Notes: generated by a model from the sequence alone, not told the origin. A DNA stretch of 64,000 bases from Mycobacterium pinniadriaticum (GCF_026242045.1 NZ_JAPJDO010000006.1:186001-250000); one strand, 5' to 3'. Positions 51,196-60,152 are shown, numbered from the stretch's first letter. Made by a program: numbers and translations.

Positions 51196-52027
51196 GCAAT
51201 GCCCCGGCGTCGACGGGGAGTTGCAGGCCCGTCACGTAGCGCGACTCATCCGACGCCAGGTACACGACGGCGTTGGCGATGTCGTCCGGCTCGACATAGG
51301 GCACGGGCATCGACTGCATATGGGGGAAGGCCTCTTCCGCGTCGGCGCGCGTCGGCTCGGCGAGGTCCTTGCGGTAGGCCTTGTACATCGGCGGGCTGTG
51401 AAGCATGTCGGTGTTGCAGTTGGTCGGATGTACGGCGTTCACCCGGATGCCGAGCGGCGCCACCTGCCGGGCAAGCACGACTACGTACTCGGCGATGAAC
51501 TGCTTGGCGAGTCCGTAGCCGGCGCCGCCGGGGCCGTTGCCGGGGTTGCTCACCGCGTTGGGCAGCATGGCGGCGACCGAGCCTGTCGCGATGATCGAAC
51601 CACCCGACGAAATGAAGGGCAGCGCAACGTGAATGGTGTTCAGCACGCCAATCAGGTCGACATCCATCGCGTCAGCGAAGGCCGTGACCGGGTATCCGGC
51701 GCCGATGGGGCAGATGCCGGCATTGGCGACGACGATGTCGAGTCCTCCGAGGGACTCGGCCGCGGCGGCGATCGCGGCGTGCATCGCCGGCCGGTCTCGC
51801 ACGTCGACCACCGCGGGGATGGCACGTCGCTCGAATTTCTCGACCAGGCGCACCGTGTCCGCCAGGTCCTCGCGGCTGGCCATCGAGTACCCCACGCCGG
51901 GAATGTCTGCGCAGACGTCGATCAGCACGACGTCGGCACCCTCCTCCGCCAGGCGCACCGCGTGGTGGCGGCCCTGGCCGCGCGCCGCACCGGTAATCAG
52001 CGCTCTCTTACCCTCGACCCGTCCCAT
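51185..52027 (-). CDS. Mycofactocin-type SDR oxidoreductase
   Basis: 280 aa. The start GRVEGKRALITGAARGQGRH, the DVCADIPGVGYSM insertion after strand beta-2, and GGAGYGLAKQFI (YxxxK) are hallmarks of the mycofactocin-coupled SDR family, which holds a non-exchangeable NAD and hands electrons to mycofactocin. The C-terminal RYVTGLQLPVDAGALLK is also typical. Alcohol oxidation is expected; mycofactocin SDRs are known for terpene alcohols such as carveol. The 52-bp upstream region carries a weak operator (site 8) shared with the CoA-transferase. Confidence 0.85.
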   Translation of the reverse strand: MGRVEGKRALITGAARGQGRHHAVRLAEEGADVVLIDVCADIPGVGYSMASREDLADTVRLVEKFERRAIPAVVDVRDRPAMHAAIAAAAESLGGLDIVVANAGICPIGAGYPVTAFADAMDVDLIGVLNTIHVALPFISSGGSIIATGSVAAMLPNAVSNPGNGPGGAGYGLAKQFIAEYVVVLARQVAPLGIRVNAVHPTNCNTDMLHSPPMYKAYRKDLAEPTRADAEEAFPHMQSMPVPYVEPDDIANAVVYLASDESRYVTGLQLPVDAGALLKV

Positions 52028-52073
52028 TGAGACCTCTTCCGCACTGTCGCAGTACCGCTGTCCATAAATCGTA

Positions 52074-52084
52074 TTACGTGGTTA
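52074..52084. promoter_or_regulatory. Regulon operator, site 8 (degenerate left arm)
   Basis: TTACGTGGTTA: the right half GGTTA is intact and continues as GTT-AGT, while the left half has two changes. It lies in the divergent gap between the mycofactocin-type SDR and the CoA-transferase. Confidence 0.5.
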
Positions 52085-52124
52085 GTCTATTGTGGCCGAT
52101 GTCGCTGTGGAGGAAAGGGGCAGG

Positions 52125-53345
52125 ATGCCCGGAGTGATGGACGGCGTCCGTGTCGTAGAACTCGCGACATGGGGTTTCATCCCGTCTGCGGGCGTCGCCC
52201 TGGCCGACTGGGGTGCTGAGGTGATCAAGGTCGAGCACCCTTCCCATGGCGACCCGATGCGGGGCCTGGTGAGTGCGGCGCTGGCGCCGCCGGGGGAGCA
52301 GCCCGTCAGCTTCATGTTTCAAACCTTCAGCCGCAACAAGACCAGCGTCGGCATCGATCTCACTACCGATGCGGGCCAGGAGGTCCTCTATCGATTGGTC
52401 GCTACCGCGGACGTGTTCCTCACGAATTACCTGGCACCGGTACGTCGCAAGCTCCGGGTCGATGTGGGCGATCTGCTGAAGGTGAACCCGCGGTTGGTCT
52501 ACGCCCGCGGCAGCGGTTTGGGCCCGGGGGGTGAGGAAGCCGACACCGGCGGCTTTGACCTGGCGTCGTACTGGTCGCGGGGCGGCGTCGGGTACGTCAG
52601 TACCCCGGAAGATGCGGATTTCCCGCCGCCGATGCCCGGAGCGGCTTTCGGGGATCTCCAATCGGGCATGCACGCGGCGGGCGGGGTCGCCGCTGCGTTG
52701 TTTGCCCGCGAGCGCACCGGCGAGCCGCAGGTGGTCGACGTCAGCCTGCTGAGCACCGCGGTGTGGGGCACTGCTCCGCACATCGCTGCGTCGTCGCTGT
52801 ACGACATCGAGGCCATGCCGCGCGGCGACCACTGGAGCCAACACAACCCGCTGAGCAACACCTATCGGACGGCGGACGACCGTTTTGTCGCACTCGTGAT
52901 GCTCGAATCCGACAGGTTCTGGGCGCCGCTGGTCGAACTGATCGGCCGGCCCGATCTCGCCTCCGATGAACGTTATGTCGATGCCGCCGCGCGGCGCGAG
53001 CACAGTAGGGCCTGCATCGAGGATCTGGACGCGATCTTCGCCACCCGGACTGCAGACGAATGGCGAGTGCTGCTGAGCCGACAGCGCGGCGTCTGGGCGA
53101 TCGTGCAGACACCCGCCGAGGTGCGCCGCGACCCGCAGGTCGTCGCCAACGATTACGTCGCGACGATGCGGATCAACGATATGGCCGCAGTGACGGTCGC
53201 GCGGCCGCCGGTGCAGTTCAACGGGAGTCGGGTCGAGGCCCGGCCGGCGCCCGATCTCGGTGCCGATACCGATGAGGTTCTCCTCTCCCTGGGCTACCAC
53301 TGGGATGAGCTGGTGGAGCTGAAGGTGGCGGGCGCGATCACCTGA
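52125..53345 (+). CDS. CaiB/BaiF (class III) CoA-transferase
   Basis: 406 aa from ATG 52125, which has AGGAAAGGGG upstream; a GTG at 52092 is possible but lacks a ribosome site. The family start GVRVVELATWGFIPSAG, the FSRNKTSVGIDLTT segment and the catalytic Asp177 in AAFGDLQSGMH (aligned to CaiB Asp169) are all present. So, unlike the first half of the fused enzyme at 17329, this one should be active. It would exchange CoA between a terpenoid or fatty acid and another acid. First gene behind site 8. Confidence 0.88.
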   Translation: MPGVMDGVRVVELATWGFIPSAGVALADWGAEVIKVEHPSHGDPMRGLVSAALAPPGEQPVSFMFQTFSRNKTSVGIDLTTDAGQEVLYRLVATADVFLTNYLAPVRRKLRVDVGDLLKVNPRLVYARGSGLGPGGEEADTGGFDLASYWSRGGVGYVSTPEDADFPPPMPGAAFGDLQSGMHAAGGVAAALFARERTGEPQVVDVSLLSTAVWGTAPHIAASSLYDIEAMPRGDHWSQHNPLSNTYRTADDRFVALVMLESDRFWAPLVELIGRPDLASDERYVDAAARREHSRACIEDLDAIFATRTADEWRVLLSRQRGVWAIVQTPAEVRRDPQVVANDYVATMRINDMAAVTVARPPVQFNGSRVEARPAPDLGADTDEVLLSLGYHWDELVELKVAGAIT

Positions 53346-53368
53346 TCCGATCCCGGTCGACCGATGTG

Positions 53369-53380
53369 TTGAACGTTCAA
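53369..53380. promoter_or_regulatory. 12-bp perfect palindrome of unknown role
   Basis: TTGAACGTTCAA lies 24 bp after the CoA-transferase stop in a 294-bp gap. The gap also holds an 8-bp stem (CAAGCGGG 53493-53500 with CCCGCTTG 53527-53534) and operator site 9. The rest shows no gene. It may be a second regulator site for the ligase operon. Confidence 0.3.
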
Positions 53381-53572
53381 AGACGTTGCACGGCAGCAAT
53401 TTCTATGTGTCATCAGTCGTGGGTTCGTTAGAGTCGGTGACGCCGCCGGACCAGGATCGACGTGCGAACCCCCGCGCCGAGGCCGCTGCAGGCAAGCGGG
53501 AGCACACCGTGCCGGTTGCATGCCCCCCCGCTTGTCGGAACCCCGCGTTCGGACCGCCTTGCGCACAGATGC

Positions 53573-53587
53573 TATAACCTGGTTATA
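53573..53587. promoter_or_regulatory. Regulon operator, site 9 (ligase operon)
   Basis: TATAACCTGGTTATA, a perfect 15-bp palindrome. TATATT (53584-53589) overlaps its right arm as a -10 candidate, so binding would block RNA polymerase. It lies 52 bp before the ligase start. Confidence 0.8.
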
Positions 53588-53639
53588 TTAATCAGCCCGT
53601 TCCTCGGGATGCGGATCACTGCGCGATGAAAGTGCTTGG

Positions 53640-55157
53640 ATGGATCTGATCGAAACGATGCGGCGATGGATGCGCGCCAACGGCGACGACCCACTGCTGT
53701 GCTACCGGGATACCTGGTGCAGCCGAGAGCAATTCGCGGCAGCTGCGCGGGCCATCGACGCACATCTGACTGGCGCAGGAATCGGAGCGCGCACCCCGAT
53801 CGGCATTTTCATGCGGAATCGCCCCGGCGTCGTCGCTGCCCTGGCCGCCGTGCTCGCCACCGAACGGCCGGTGATGGTACTCAATCCCTTCATGCCCGAC
53901 GACACCGTCGGCACGGACATCCTCGCCCTGCGCCCTGCCGCCGTGCTCGCCGATGCCGAGGACTGGACGCGCAGCGCGGTGAATGGCGCCGTCGCGGCAA
54001 TCGGCGCGCTCGGCCTCCGGGTCGATGTCGCCACGAACCCGGCGGACTCGGCTACTGAACAGGTGCCGCGGCGGCGGGACGCCGAACACGCCGTACTCGA
54101 TGGAGGTGTCGCCATCCTGATGCCGACCAGCGGCACGACGGGACCGCCGAAGCGAATTCCGCTGCAATACCGAGAGATCGAGCAAGCACTCGCCGGTGCG
54201 CAGGAGCACTATATGGCCGGCAGTGCCCGCGCCGGCAGTGTTCGCGGCGGCGGCGTGCAGATCATCTCGTTGCCGTCGACCAACATCAGCGGCCTGTGGG
54301 CGATCATCACCGCGCTGAGCGGCGGCGGCCGCTGTCTGCTGCAGGATAAATTCGAACCGACCGCGTGGTCCGAAGCGGTGGCGGAGTACAAGCCGCGGTC
54401 GGTGTCGCTACCTCCGGCCGCATTGCGGATGGTCCTCGACGCCGACATCGAACCCGCGAAACTCGCCAGCCTCAAGGCGGTGTGGGCGGGTGCGGCGCCG
54501 ACCGGCGCCGACCTCGCCGCGCAGTTCGAGGCCACATATGGCTGCCCGGTACTGCTCAGCTATGGCGCCACCGAGTTCACCGGCGGCATCACCGGATGGT
54601 CGTTGAAGGACTGGCAGGCCTGGAAGGACACGAAGCGGGGCAGCGTCGGACGCCCGCACCCGGGTGTCGAGATTTCGGTCGTCGACCAGGCGACCGGCGA
54701 TCTGCTCGAACCCGGGGAGCCGGGCATTCTGCAGGTCAGGTCTGCGCAGGCGGCGGGTGGCGACAGCAACTGGGTGCGCACGAATGATCTCGGCAGTGTC
54801 GACGACGACGGGTTCGTATGGATCCACGGCCGAGCCGACGACATGATCAACCGTGGCGGCTTCAAGATCTTCCCCGTCGAGCTCGAAGACTGCCTCGAAT
54901 CGCACCCGCGGGTGCGGGAGGCGGTGGCCTTCGGTATCGCCGACCAACGTCTGGGCGAGGTGCCGGTGGCGGTGGTGGTCACGACGGGACTCGTAACAGC
55001 CGAGGACTTGATCGCCTGGACCCGCAGCCGGATGCCCGGCTACAAGGTTCCGGTGCGTGTGCAGATCACCGACTCGATCCCACGCAACTCGGCAATGAAG
55101 ATCCTGCGCCAGCAAGTGCGTGAGGAATTCGAAACGGCCATGGCTGCAACACAATAG
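53640..55157 (+). CDS. Acyl-CoA synthetase (AMP-forming)
   Basis: 505-aa ANL-family ligase. The P-loop is ILMPTSGTTGPPKR (about residues 158-171); YGATEFTGG (about 306-314), RTNDLGSVDDDGF and GRADDMINRGGFKIFPVELE follow, and the C-terminal catalytic Lys is in RNSAMKILRQQV. It activates a carboxylic acid to its CoA thioester through an adenylate. It is the first gene of a six-gene operon behind site 9 and so probably starts the pathway. No N-terminal signal; cytoplasmic. Substrate not predictable. Confidence 0.88.
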   Translation: MDLIETMRRWMRANGDDPLLCYRDTWCSREQFAAAARAIDAHLTGAGIGARTPIGIFMRNRPGVVAALAAVLATERPVMVLNPFMPDDTVGTDILALRPAAVLADAEDWTRSAVNGAVAAIGALGLRVDVATNPADSATEQVPRRRDAEHAVLDGGVAILMPTSGTTGPPKRIPLQYREIEQALAGAQEHYMAGSARAGSVRGGGVQIISLPSTNISGLWAIITALSGGGRCLLQDKFEPTAWSEAVAEYKPRSVSLPPAALRMVLDADIEPAKLASLKAVWAGAAPTGADLAAQFEATYGCPVLLSYGATEFTGGITGWSLKDWQAWKDTKRGSVGRPHPGVEISVVDQATGDLLEPGEPGILQVRSAQAAGGDSNWVRTNDLGSVDDDGFVWIHGRADDMINRGGFKIFPVELEDCLESHPRVREAVAFGIADQRLGEVPVAVVVTTGLVTAEDLIAWTRSRMPGYKVPVRVQITDSIPRNSAMKILRQQVREEFETAMAATQ

Positions 55158-55188
55158 CCTCGGATGAATCAAGACAAGGAGCTCGACA

Positions 55189-56097
55189 GTGCAGTCGGAC
55201 AGGACTGACCGCGTCGCCGTGATCACTGGTGCCGGAAACGGCCTCGGGCGGGCGCACGCACTCGCCTTCGCGGCTGACGGCGCCGCCGTCGTGGTCAACG
55301 ATCTCGGTGGCGGCCGGGACGGCAGCGGTGCTTCCGGCGGTCCCGCCCAGCAGGTCGTCGACGAGATAACCGCTGCCGGCGGCCGCGCTGTCGCCAATAC
55401 CGACGACGTGAGCACGTGGGACGGCGCGAAGTCGCTGATCGATCAGGCGATCGACACATTCGGCGGACTGGACGTCGTCGTCAACAACGCGGGCATCCTG
55501 CGCGACCGGATGCTGACGTCGATGTCCGAATCGGAGTGGGACGCCGTCATCGCCGTTCACCTCAAGGGTGCCTTCGGTCCGACCCGGCACGCCGCCGAGT
55601 ACTGGCGAAATCGTGCCAAGAGCGGTGCGATGAACGACGCACGAGTCATCAACACGACGTCGCCGTCCGGCCTCTTCGGCAGTCATGGACAAACCAATTA
55701 CGGTGCGGCAAAAGCGGGTATCGCGGGGTTCACGGTGATCGCCGCAATGGAGCTGCAGCGCTACGGCATCACCGTCAATGCCGTCGCGCCGACAGCGCTG
55801 ACAAGGATGACAGACGACCTCGCCGCCGCGCGGGAGCTGGCGGACAAGGTAGACCTGGCCCCAGAGGGTGTCTCGCCGCTGGTGTTGTGGCTCGCGAGCC
55901 CCGCGGCTCGTGACGTCACCGGGCGGGTCTTCGCCAACATCGGCGGCACGATCGCGGTTGTTGAGGGGTGGGCATACGGTCCAGAAGTCCACAGTCCGCA
56001 GCGGTGGACGATCGACCGCCTCAACGAGGAGATGCCCGCACTGCTGGCCAAAGCTGCCCCCAACGCAGACATGACCGGACATCGGCCCGTGCAATGA
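55189..56097 (+). CDS. SDR, 17-beta-HSD4/MFE-2-like 3-hydroxyacyl-CoA dehydrogenase
   Basis: 302 aa. Motifs VITGAGNGLGRAHALAFA, VVNDLGGGRDGSG (the insertion typical of MFE-2/HSD17B4-type proteins), NNAGILRDRMLTSMSE and TNYGAAKAGIAGFT (YxxxK) are present. The C-terminus lacks the hydratase domain, which is supplied by the next two genes. It oxidises a 3-hydroxyacyl-CoA. GTG 55189 follows AAGGAG. Its stop overlaps the next start by 4 bases (ATGA). Confidence 0.87.
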   Translation: MQSDRTDRVAVITGAGNGLGRAHALAFAADGAAVVVNDLGGGRDGSGASGGPAQQVVDEITAAGGRAVANTDDVSTWDGAKSLIDQAIDTFGGLDVVVNNAGILRDRMLTSMSESEWDAVIAVHLKGAFGPTRHAAEYWRNRAKSGAMNDARVINTTSPSGLFGSHGQTNYGAAKAGIAGFTVIAAMELQRYGITVNAVAPTALTRMTDDLAAARELADKVDLAPEGVSPLVLWLASPAARDVTGRVFANIGGTIAVVEGWAYGPEVHSPQRWTIDRLNEEMPALLAKAAPNADMTGHRPVQ

Positions 56098-56555
56098 ATG
56101 CGACCACGCGCCCGACGGCCGCCCACCCCGCGCATCAGTTGATCGGTACGGTGCTGTTCGACTACGAGATGCCCGTCGAACGCGGAAAGATCCGCGAGTT
56201 CGCCGCGGCGACAGGTGCCACCGACCCGGCCTATCAAGGGCACAATGCGCCTGTGCCGCCGACCTTCCTGGCTTCGAGCATGCACTGGGAACCTCAGGAT
56301 CCGCCGCTTGCGGCGCTGTTGGGGCTTGACCTCACTCGCGTGCTGCAGGGCGGCCAGGAGTACACGTTCACCGGTCGCATTCCCAGAGCCGGCGATACGT
56401 TGCGTGCGCAGACATCGGTCGAATCGGTCACCGAGAAGCGCAGTAGCCGCGGGGGGACGATGGCAATCATCGTGGTACTGACCCGCTTCACCTATTCCGA
56501 TGGCGAGCCGGCCGCAGAGAGCCGGGCCACTGTGATCGAGCGGGCGGCATCGTGA
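56094..56555 (+). CDS. MaoC-like (FAS1-type) dehydratase, non-catalytic half
   Basis: 153-aa single hot-dog domain of the MaoC_dehydrat_N type: FDYEMPVERGKIREFAAATG and YQGHNAPVPPTFLASSMHW. The hydratase-2 motif with catalytic Asp/His is missing, so this half should need its partner. It overlaps the SDR before it and the MaoC gene after it by 4 bases. In steroid side-chain breakdown the ChsH1/ChsH2 heterodimer uses the same split. Confidence 0.83.
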   Translation: MNATTRPTAAHPAHQLIGTVLFDYEMPVERGKIREFAAATGATDPAYQGHNAPVPPTFLASSMHWEPQDPPLAALLGLDLTRVLQGGQEYTFTGRIPRAGDTLRAQTSVESVTEKRSSRGGTMAIIVVLTRFTYSDGEPAAESRATVIERAAS

Positions 56556-57004
56556 CCACCCGCCTCTCGTCGGCCGCCGTGACTGTCGGTGCGGCGTTGC
56601 CCGACAAGAGCTTCGGTCCACAGAGCCACACCGACATCGTGCGTTACCAGGGAGCCAGCGGAGACTTCAACCCTGTCCACCACGACCCCGAGTTCGCCAA
56701 GAAGTCGGGTGCCCCCGGGGTGCTCAGCGTCGGGATGCTGCAGGCGGGATACCTCGGCACCTATTGCGTGGCCCTGTTCGGCCCGGAAAGTGTGCGACGG
56801 TTAGCCGTTCGCTTCGCCGAACAAGTGTGGCCCGGTGACGAACTGGTATGCCGCGGCTCGGTCACTGCGGTGGATCGCACCTCTGACCCAGGGACCGCCG
56901 AACTCGAACTGTCGATCAGACGAGCGGGCGGGGGAGTGGCGGTATCGGGCACGGCCACGGTCGCGCTCGCAGCGATCGGCACCGACGGAAGGAGTATGAC
57001 ATGA
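56552..57004 (+). CDS. MaoC-like enoyl-CoA hydratase, catalytic half
   Basis: 150 aa. The hydratase-2 motif is complete: YQGASGDFNPVHHDPEFA, with catalytic Asp and His and GVLSVGMLQAGYLG after it. It pairs with the non-catalytic half directly upstream to make a heteromeric hydratase that adds water to a bulky 2-enoyl-CoA. GTG start coupled to the previous gene; its own stop overlaps the DUF35 gene start (ATGA). Confidence 0.87.
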   Translation: MTTRLSSAAVTVGAALPDKSFGPQSHTDIVRYQGASGDFNPVHHDPEFAKKSGAPGVLSVGMLQAGYLGTYCVALFGPESVRRLAVRFAEQVWPGDELVCRGSVTAVDRTSDPGTAELELSIRRAGGGVAVSGTATVALAAIGTDGRSMT

Positions 57005-57420
57005 CCACCGCCGGTGTGACGTCCGACGTCGTACCCGTCGCCGAGTATCTCGTGCTCGGACCGGAGCCGCATGTGACCGGCTTTCGGTGCCACGGGTGCG
57101 GTGCGGTTTATCTGCTTCGACGCTCGGCATGCTCCCGCTGCGGCAGAGCCGAATTCGATCGTCGCGAGAACCTCGGCGATAGCGGTGTCGTCACTGTCGC
57201 GACCGTGGTTCACCGCGCGCCACCGGGGGTGGTGACGCCGTTCGTCAGCGGTGTGGTGGCATTGGACGGTGGCGGCTACGTCCGCACCAATCTGACGGGT
57301 GCCGTCGAGGATCCGGTGGCGACGATCGGGCGACGAGCCGTCATGCGGACCCGCCCGATCGGGACCGACAGCCGGGGCGTCGCGGCGATTGGCTACGACT
57401 TTGAGGTACAGGTGTCATGA
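57001..57420 (+). CDS. DUF35 (zinc ribbon plus OB-fold) acyl-CoA-binding protein
   Basis: 139 aa. A zinc ribbon with four Cys (30, 33, 44, 47) is followed by an OB-fold (about residues 58-138) with HRAPPGVVTPFVSGVVALDG. DUF35 proteins pair with SCP-x-type thiolases or aldolases and bind the acyl-CoA; the C-terminal half of ChsH2 is such a domain. Here it is a free-standing gene between a MaoC hydratase and a thiolase, coupled to both by 4-base overlaps. Confidence 0.87.
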   Translation: MTTAGVTSDVVPVAEYLVLGPEPHVTGFRCHGCGAVYLLRRSACSRCGRAEFDRRENLGDSGVVTVATVVHRAPPGVVTPFVSGVVALDGGGYVRTNLTGAVEDPVATIGRRAVMRTRPIGTDSRGVAAIGYDFEVQVS

Positions 57421-58616
57421 GCGAAACCGTGTGGATCGTCGGCGCCGCGATGACGAAGTTCGGCCGTTTCCCCGATTCCGATGTCGTCGATCTCGGTGTC
57501 GCGGCGGCGCTGGCGGCACTCGAGGACAGCGCGACCGGAATCGGCCAGATGCAGACGGTGGCGGTCGGCAACGTCTTCGAGGGCATCACCGGTGTGGGAC
57601 AGCGGATCATGCACCAGATCGGCCAGACCGGCGCGCCGGTGTACAACGTGTCGAATGCGTGCGCCACCGGGGCGACGGCGCTGCGCACCGCATTGCTGAC
57701 GCTGCGCGCGGGGGAGGCCGATCTGGCGCTCGCGATCGGCTGTGAGCAACTGGGCAAGCGCGGCCTGCTGTCCGCGGGTGAGGACCCGCGTGGCTCGGAG
57801 TTCACGCCGCGCGGCCGCGATGGCTCGGTGGTCGAACCCGAGGGTGTCATGGGCAGCTCGCTGATGCCGTCGGTGTTCGCCGAAGCGGGTGTCGCGTACC
57901 TCGCCCGAAACACCGAGGTGTCCGTGGAGCACTTTTACAAGGTGGCCCAGAAGAACCACCTGAACTCGACCCTCAACCCGCTGGCGCAATACCGCAAGGA
58001 ATTCAGCCTGGAACAGATCGCCGGTGGCGATGTGATCGCCTATCCCAACACTGCACTGATGTGCTCGCCGACCGGGGACGGGGCGGCGGCGGTGGTACTG
58101 GCCAGCGACTCGATGCTGCAGAAGTTGGATCCTGCGGTTCGTGCGCGTGCAGTCAAAGTCAGCGCGTCCGTTCTGGTCAGTGATCCCTGGGCCGAACAGG
58201 CCGAAGCATGTTGGGATGTCGATACGATCACGAAGAACGCGGCCGGCCAGGCATACGAGGCCGCCGGCCTCGGACCCGGCGATCTCGACATGGTGGAACT
58301 GCACGACTGTTTTGCCACTGCTGAGTTGGTGCACTACGAGAACCTCGGTTTGTGCGAAGCCGGCGGGGCGGGTGCGTTCCTCGATTCCGGCGCGCCGTGG
58401 CGCGGCGGCACGACACCGGTGAACATCTCCGGCGGACTGCTGTCCAAGGGGCATCCGCTGGGTGCAACGGGGATCGCCGGGGTCTTCGAAGTCGTCACCC
58501 ATCTGCGCGGTGAGGCCGGTGACCGTCAGGTCGAGGGCGCCAGGGTCGGTCTTGCGCACGTCCTTGGTCTGGGCAGCGCATGCGCCGTTCACGTGCTGGA
58601 ACGGCGTGCCGCGTGA
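57417..58616 (+). CDS. SCP-x/Ltp-type thiolase or aldolase
   Basis: 399-aa thiolase-fold protein of the lipid-transfer group. Cys82 in SNACATGAT and His346 in SKGHPLGATG occupy the catalytic places; a second Cys389 lies in LGSACAVHV. HDCFATAEL is another family motif. It may do thiolytic cleavage of a 3-ketoacyl-CoA or, with the DUF35 protein, retro-aldol cleavage of a branched beta-hydroxyacyl-CoA, as Ltp2 does with ChsH2. Both classic residues are kept, so thiolase activity cannot be ruled out. Last gene of the ligase operon. Confidence 0.85.
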   Translation: MSETVWIVGAAMTKFGRFPDSDVVDLGVAAALAALEDSATGIGQMQTVAVGNVFEGITGVGQRIMHQIGQTGAPVYNVSNACATGATALRTALLTLRAGEADLALAIGCEQLGKRGLLSAGEDPRGSEFTPRGRDGSVVEPEGVMGSSLMPSVFAEAGVAYLARNTEVSVEHFYKVAQKNHLNSTLNPLAQYRKEFSLEQIAGGDVIAYPNTALMCSPTGDGAAAVVLASDSMLQKLDPAVRARAVKVSASVLVSDPWAEQAEACWDVDTITKNAAGQAYEAAGLGPGDLDMVELHDCFATAELVHYENLGLCEAGGAGAFLDSGAPWRGGTTPVNISGGLLSKGHPLGATGIAGVFEVVTHLRGEAGDRQVEGARVGLAHVLGLGSACAVHVLERRAA

Positions 58617-58672
58617 GGGGCGTCCGCGGTTCTTCCCTCTGTCCGCCGCGCACCGACGCGGGTAATCTAATG

Positions 58673-58687
58673 ACTAACCAGGTTATG
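58673..58687. promoter_or_regulatory. Regulon operator, site 10
   Basis: ACTAACCAGGTTATG. TAATCT (58663-58668) just upstream is a -10 candidate, so the operator would cover the transcription start. The ribosome site AAGGAG follows, 15 bp before the gene at 58703. Confidence 0.75.
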
Positions 58688-58702
58688 GAAAAGGAGTGAA
58701 CG

Positions 58703-59866
58703 ATGCCGCTGCAGGATCATATGCAGTTGATCTCCGTTGACGACCATCTCATCGAACATCCGCGAGTGTGGGCTGATCGCCTTCCCGCGAAGTATCGAGC
58801 GCTCGGACCCCGCATCGTCGACGTGGCGCGGGCCAAGGGCGGCCCGCCCAGCCAGGTGTGGGAGTACCAGGGCAAGACCTACCCTCAGATCGGGTTGAAC
58901 GCCGTCGCGGGAAAGAAGCCGGAGGAGTACGGGATCGATCCCTCCCGCTTCGATGAGATGCTCCCGGGCTGCTACGACCCGGTCCAGCGACTCGCCGATA
59001 TGGATCTCGACGGCGTGGAGGCCGCGCTGTGCTTCCCGTCGTTCCCCCGGTTCGCGGGCACCGTGTTTCTGGAGGGGGCGGATCGTGAGGTCGCCCTGGC
59101 CAGTGTGCAGGCGTTCAACGACTTCATCCTGGACGAATGGTGTGCGGCGGCGCCGCATCGTTACATCCCGCTGGTGATCCTGCCATTGTGGGATGTGTCG
59201 TTGGCCGTGGCCGAGGTGCATCGCACCTTCGCCAAGGGCGTGAAGACCATCGCGTTCCCGGAGAACCCCGCACCTCTGGGTCTGCCGTCCATCCACACCG
59301 ATCACTGGGACCCGCTGTTCAGCGTCGCCGAGGAGTACGACCTTCCGCTGTCCATGCACTTCGGCACATCGGGTCATTCCCCGAAACCCTCGCCGGATGG
59401 CCCGATGGCGGTCAGCATCACGTTGTTCGGCACCAATTCGATGTCGGCACTGACGGATCTGCTCTTCTCACCGGTGTTCCACAAACATCCGAAACTGCGG
59501 GTCGCGCTCTCCGAGGGAGGTATCGGCTGGGTACCGTACATGCTCGAGCGTGCCGATTATGTGTGGGAGCGACATCGCTTCTACCAGAACGTGAACCAGG
59601 AGCGGCGGCCATCCGAACTGTATTTCGAGCACGTGTATTCGTGCTTCATCGAGGATCGGCACGGCTTGCGTAATCGTGCGGACGTCGGCGTCGACAACAT
59701 CCTGTGGGAGTGCGACTACCCCCATTCGGACTCCAACTGGCCCAACAGCCGCAAGATCGCCGAGGAGGTCTTCACGAAGGTCCCCGACGAGGACGTCCAC
59801 AAGATCGTCGAGCTGAATGCGCGCCGCCTGTTCAACTTCCCGCGTGCGGATCTTTCGAAATCATGA
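58703..59866 (+). CDS. Amidohydrolase-2 family protein (ACMSD-like fold)
   Basis: 387-aa TIM-barrel protein. The first strand reads LISVDDHLIEHP (Asp-x-His type with His kept); HFGTSGHS, RVALSEGGIGWVP and LWECDYPHSDSNWPNS fit the later metal and substrate segments. Relatives are decarboxylases or hydrolases of aromatic or cyclic acids, and many mycobacterial members lie in steroid/terpene loci with no known reaction. Its stop overlaps the next ATG by 4 bases. Confidence 0.82.
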   Translation: MPLQDHMQLISVDDHLIEHPRVWADRLPAKYRALGPRIVDVARAKGGPPSQVWEYQGKTYPQIGLNAVAGKKPEEYGIDPSRFDEMLPGCYDPVQRLADMDLDGVEAALCFPSFPRFAGTVFLEGADREVALASVQAFNDFILDEWCAAAPHRYIPLVILPLWDVSLAVAEVHRTFAKGVKTIAFPENPAPLGLPSIHTDHWDPLFSVAEEYDLPLSMHFGTSGHSPKPSPDGPMAVSITLFGTNSMSALTDLLFSPVFHKHPKLRVALSEGGIGWVPYMLERADYVWERHRFYQNVNQERRPSELYFEHVYSCFIEDRHGLRNRADVGVDNILWECDYPHSDSNWPNSRKIAEEVFTKVPDEDVHKIVELNARRLFNFPRADLSKS

Positions 59867-60147
59867 GTTTCGAACTGGGGCAACCGATTCCGGGCGATGC
59901 CATGCGCGGGGCCTCGGACTGGGACGACGAGGATCTGCTGACCGTCGTCGAGGCCTCGGAACGGCTGGTAGGTGAGATCCGGGCGTCGCGGGAACGCATC
60001 CGCCAGGCCGAGGAGGTGTTGGCCGACGAGTCCGCCCGACCCGATGCGATTGTGATCGCGGGGCTCGAAGCGGACCGCAAGCGCTTGGAGGAGTTGATGC
60101 GCGCCGCCGAGCGGATCAAGGCGGCCCAGGCCGACGCTCCGCATTGA
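59863..60147 (+). CDS. Small coiled-coil protein, function unknown
   Basis: 94 aa. After a 25-residue N-terminus the rest is a long charged helix (LTVVEASERLVGEIRASRER, then DRKRLEELMRAAERIKAAQ), likely a coiled-coil hairpin. It has no signal or membrane segment. It is coupled to the amidohydrolase upstream (ATGA) and to the HAD gene downstream, so it may be a subunit or scaffold for one of them. Confidence 0.65.
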   Translation: MSFELGQPIPGDAMRGASDWDDEDLLTVVEASERLVGEIRASRERIRQAEEVLADESARPDAIVIAGLEADRKRLEELMRAAERIKAAQADAPH

Positions 60148-60152
60148 TCCCC

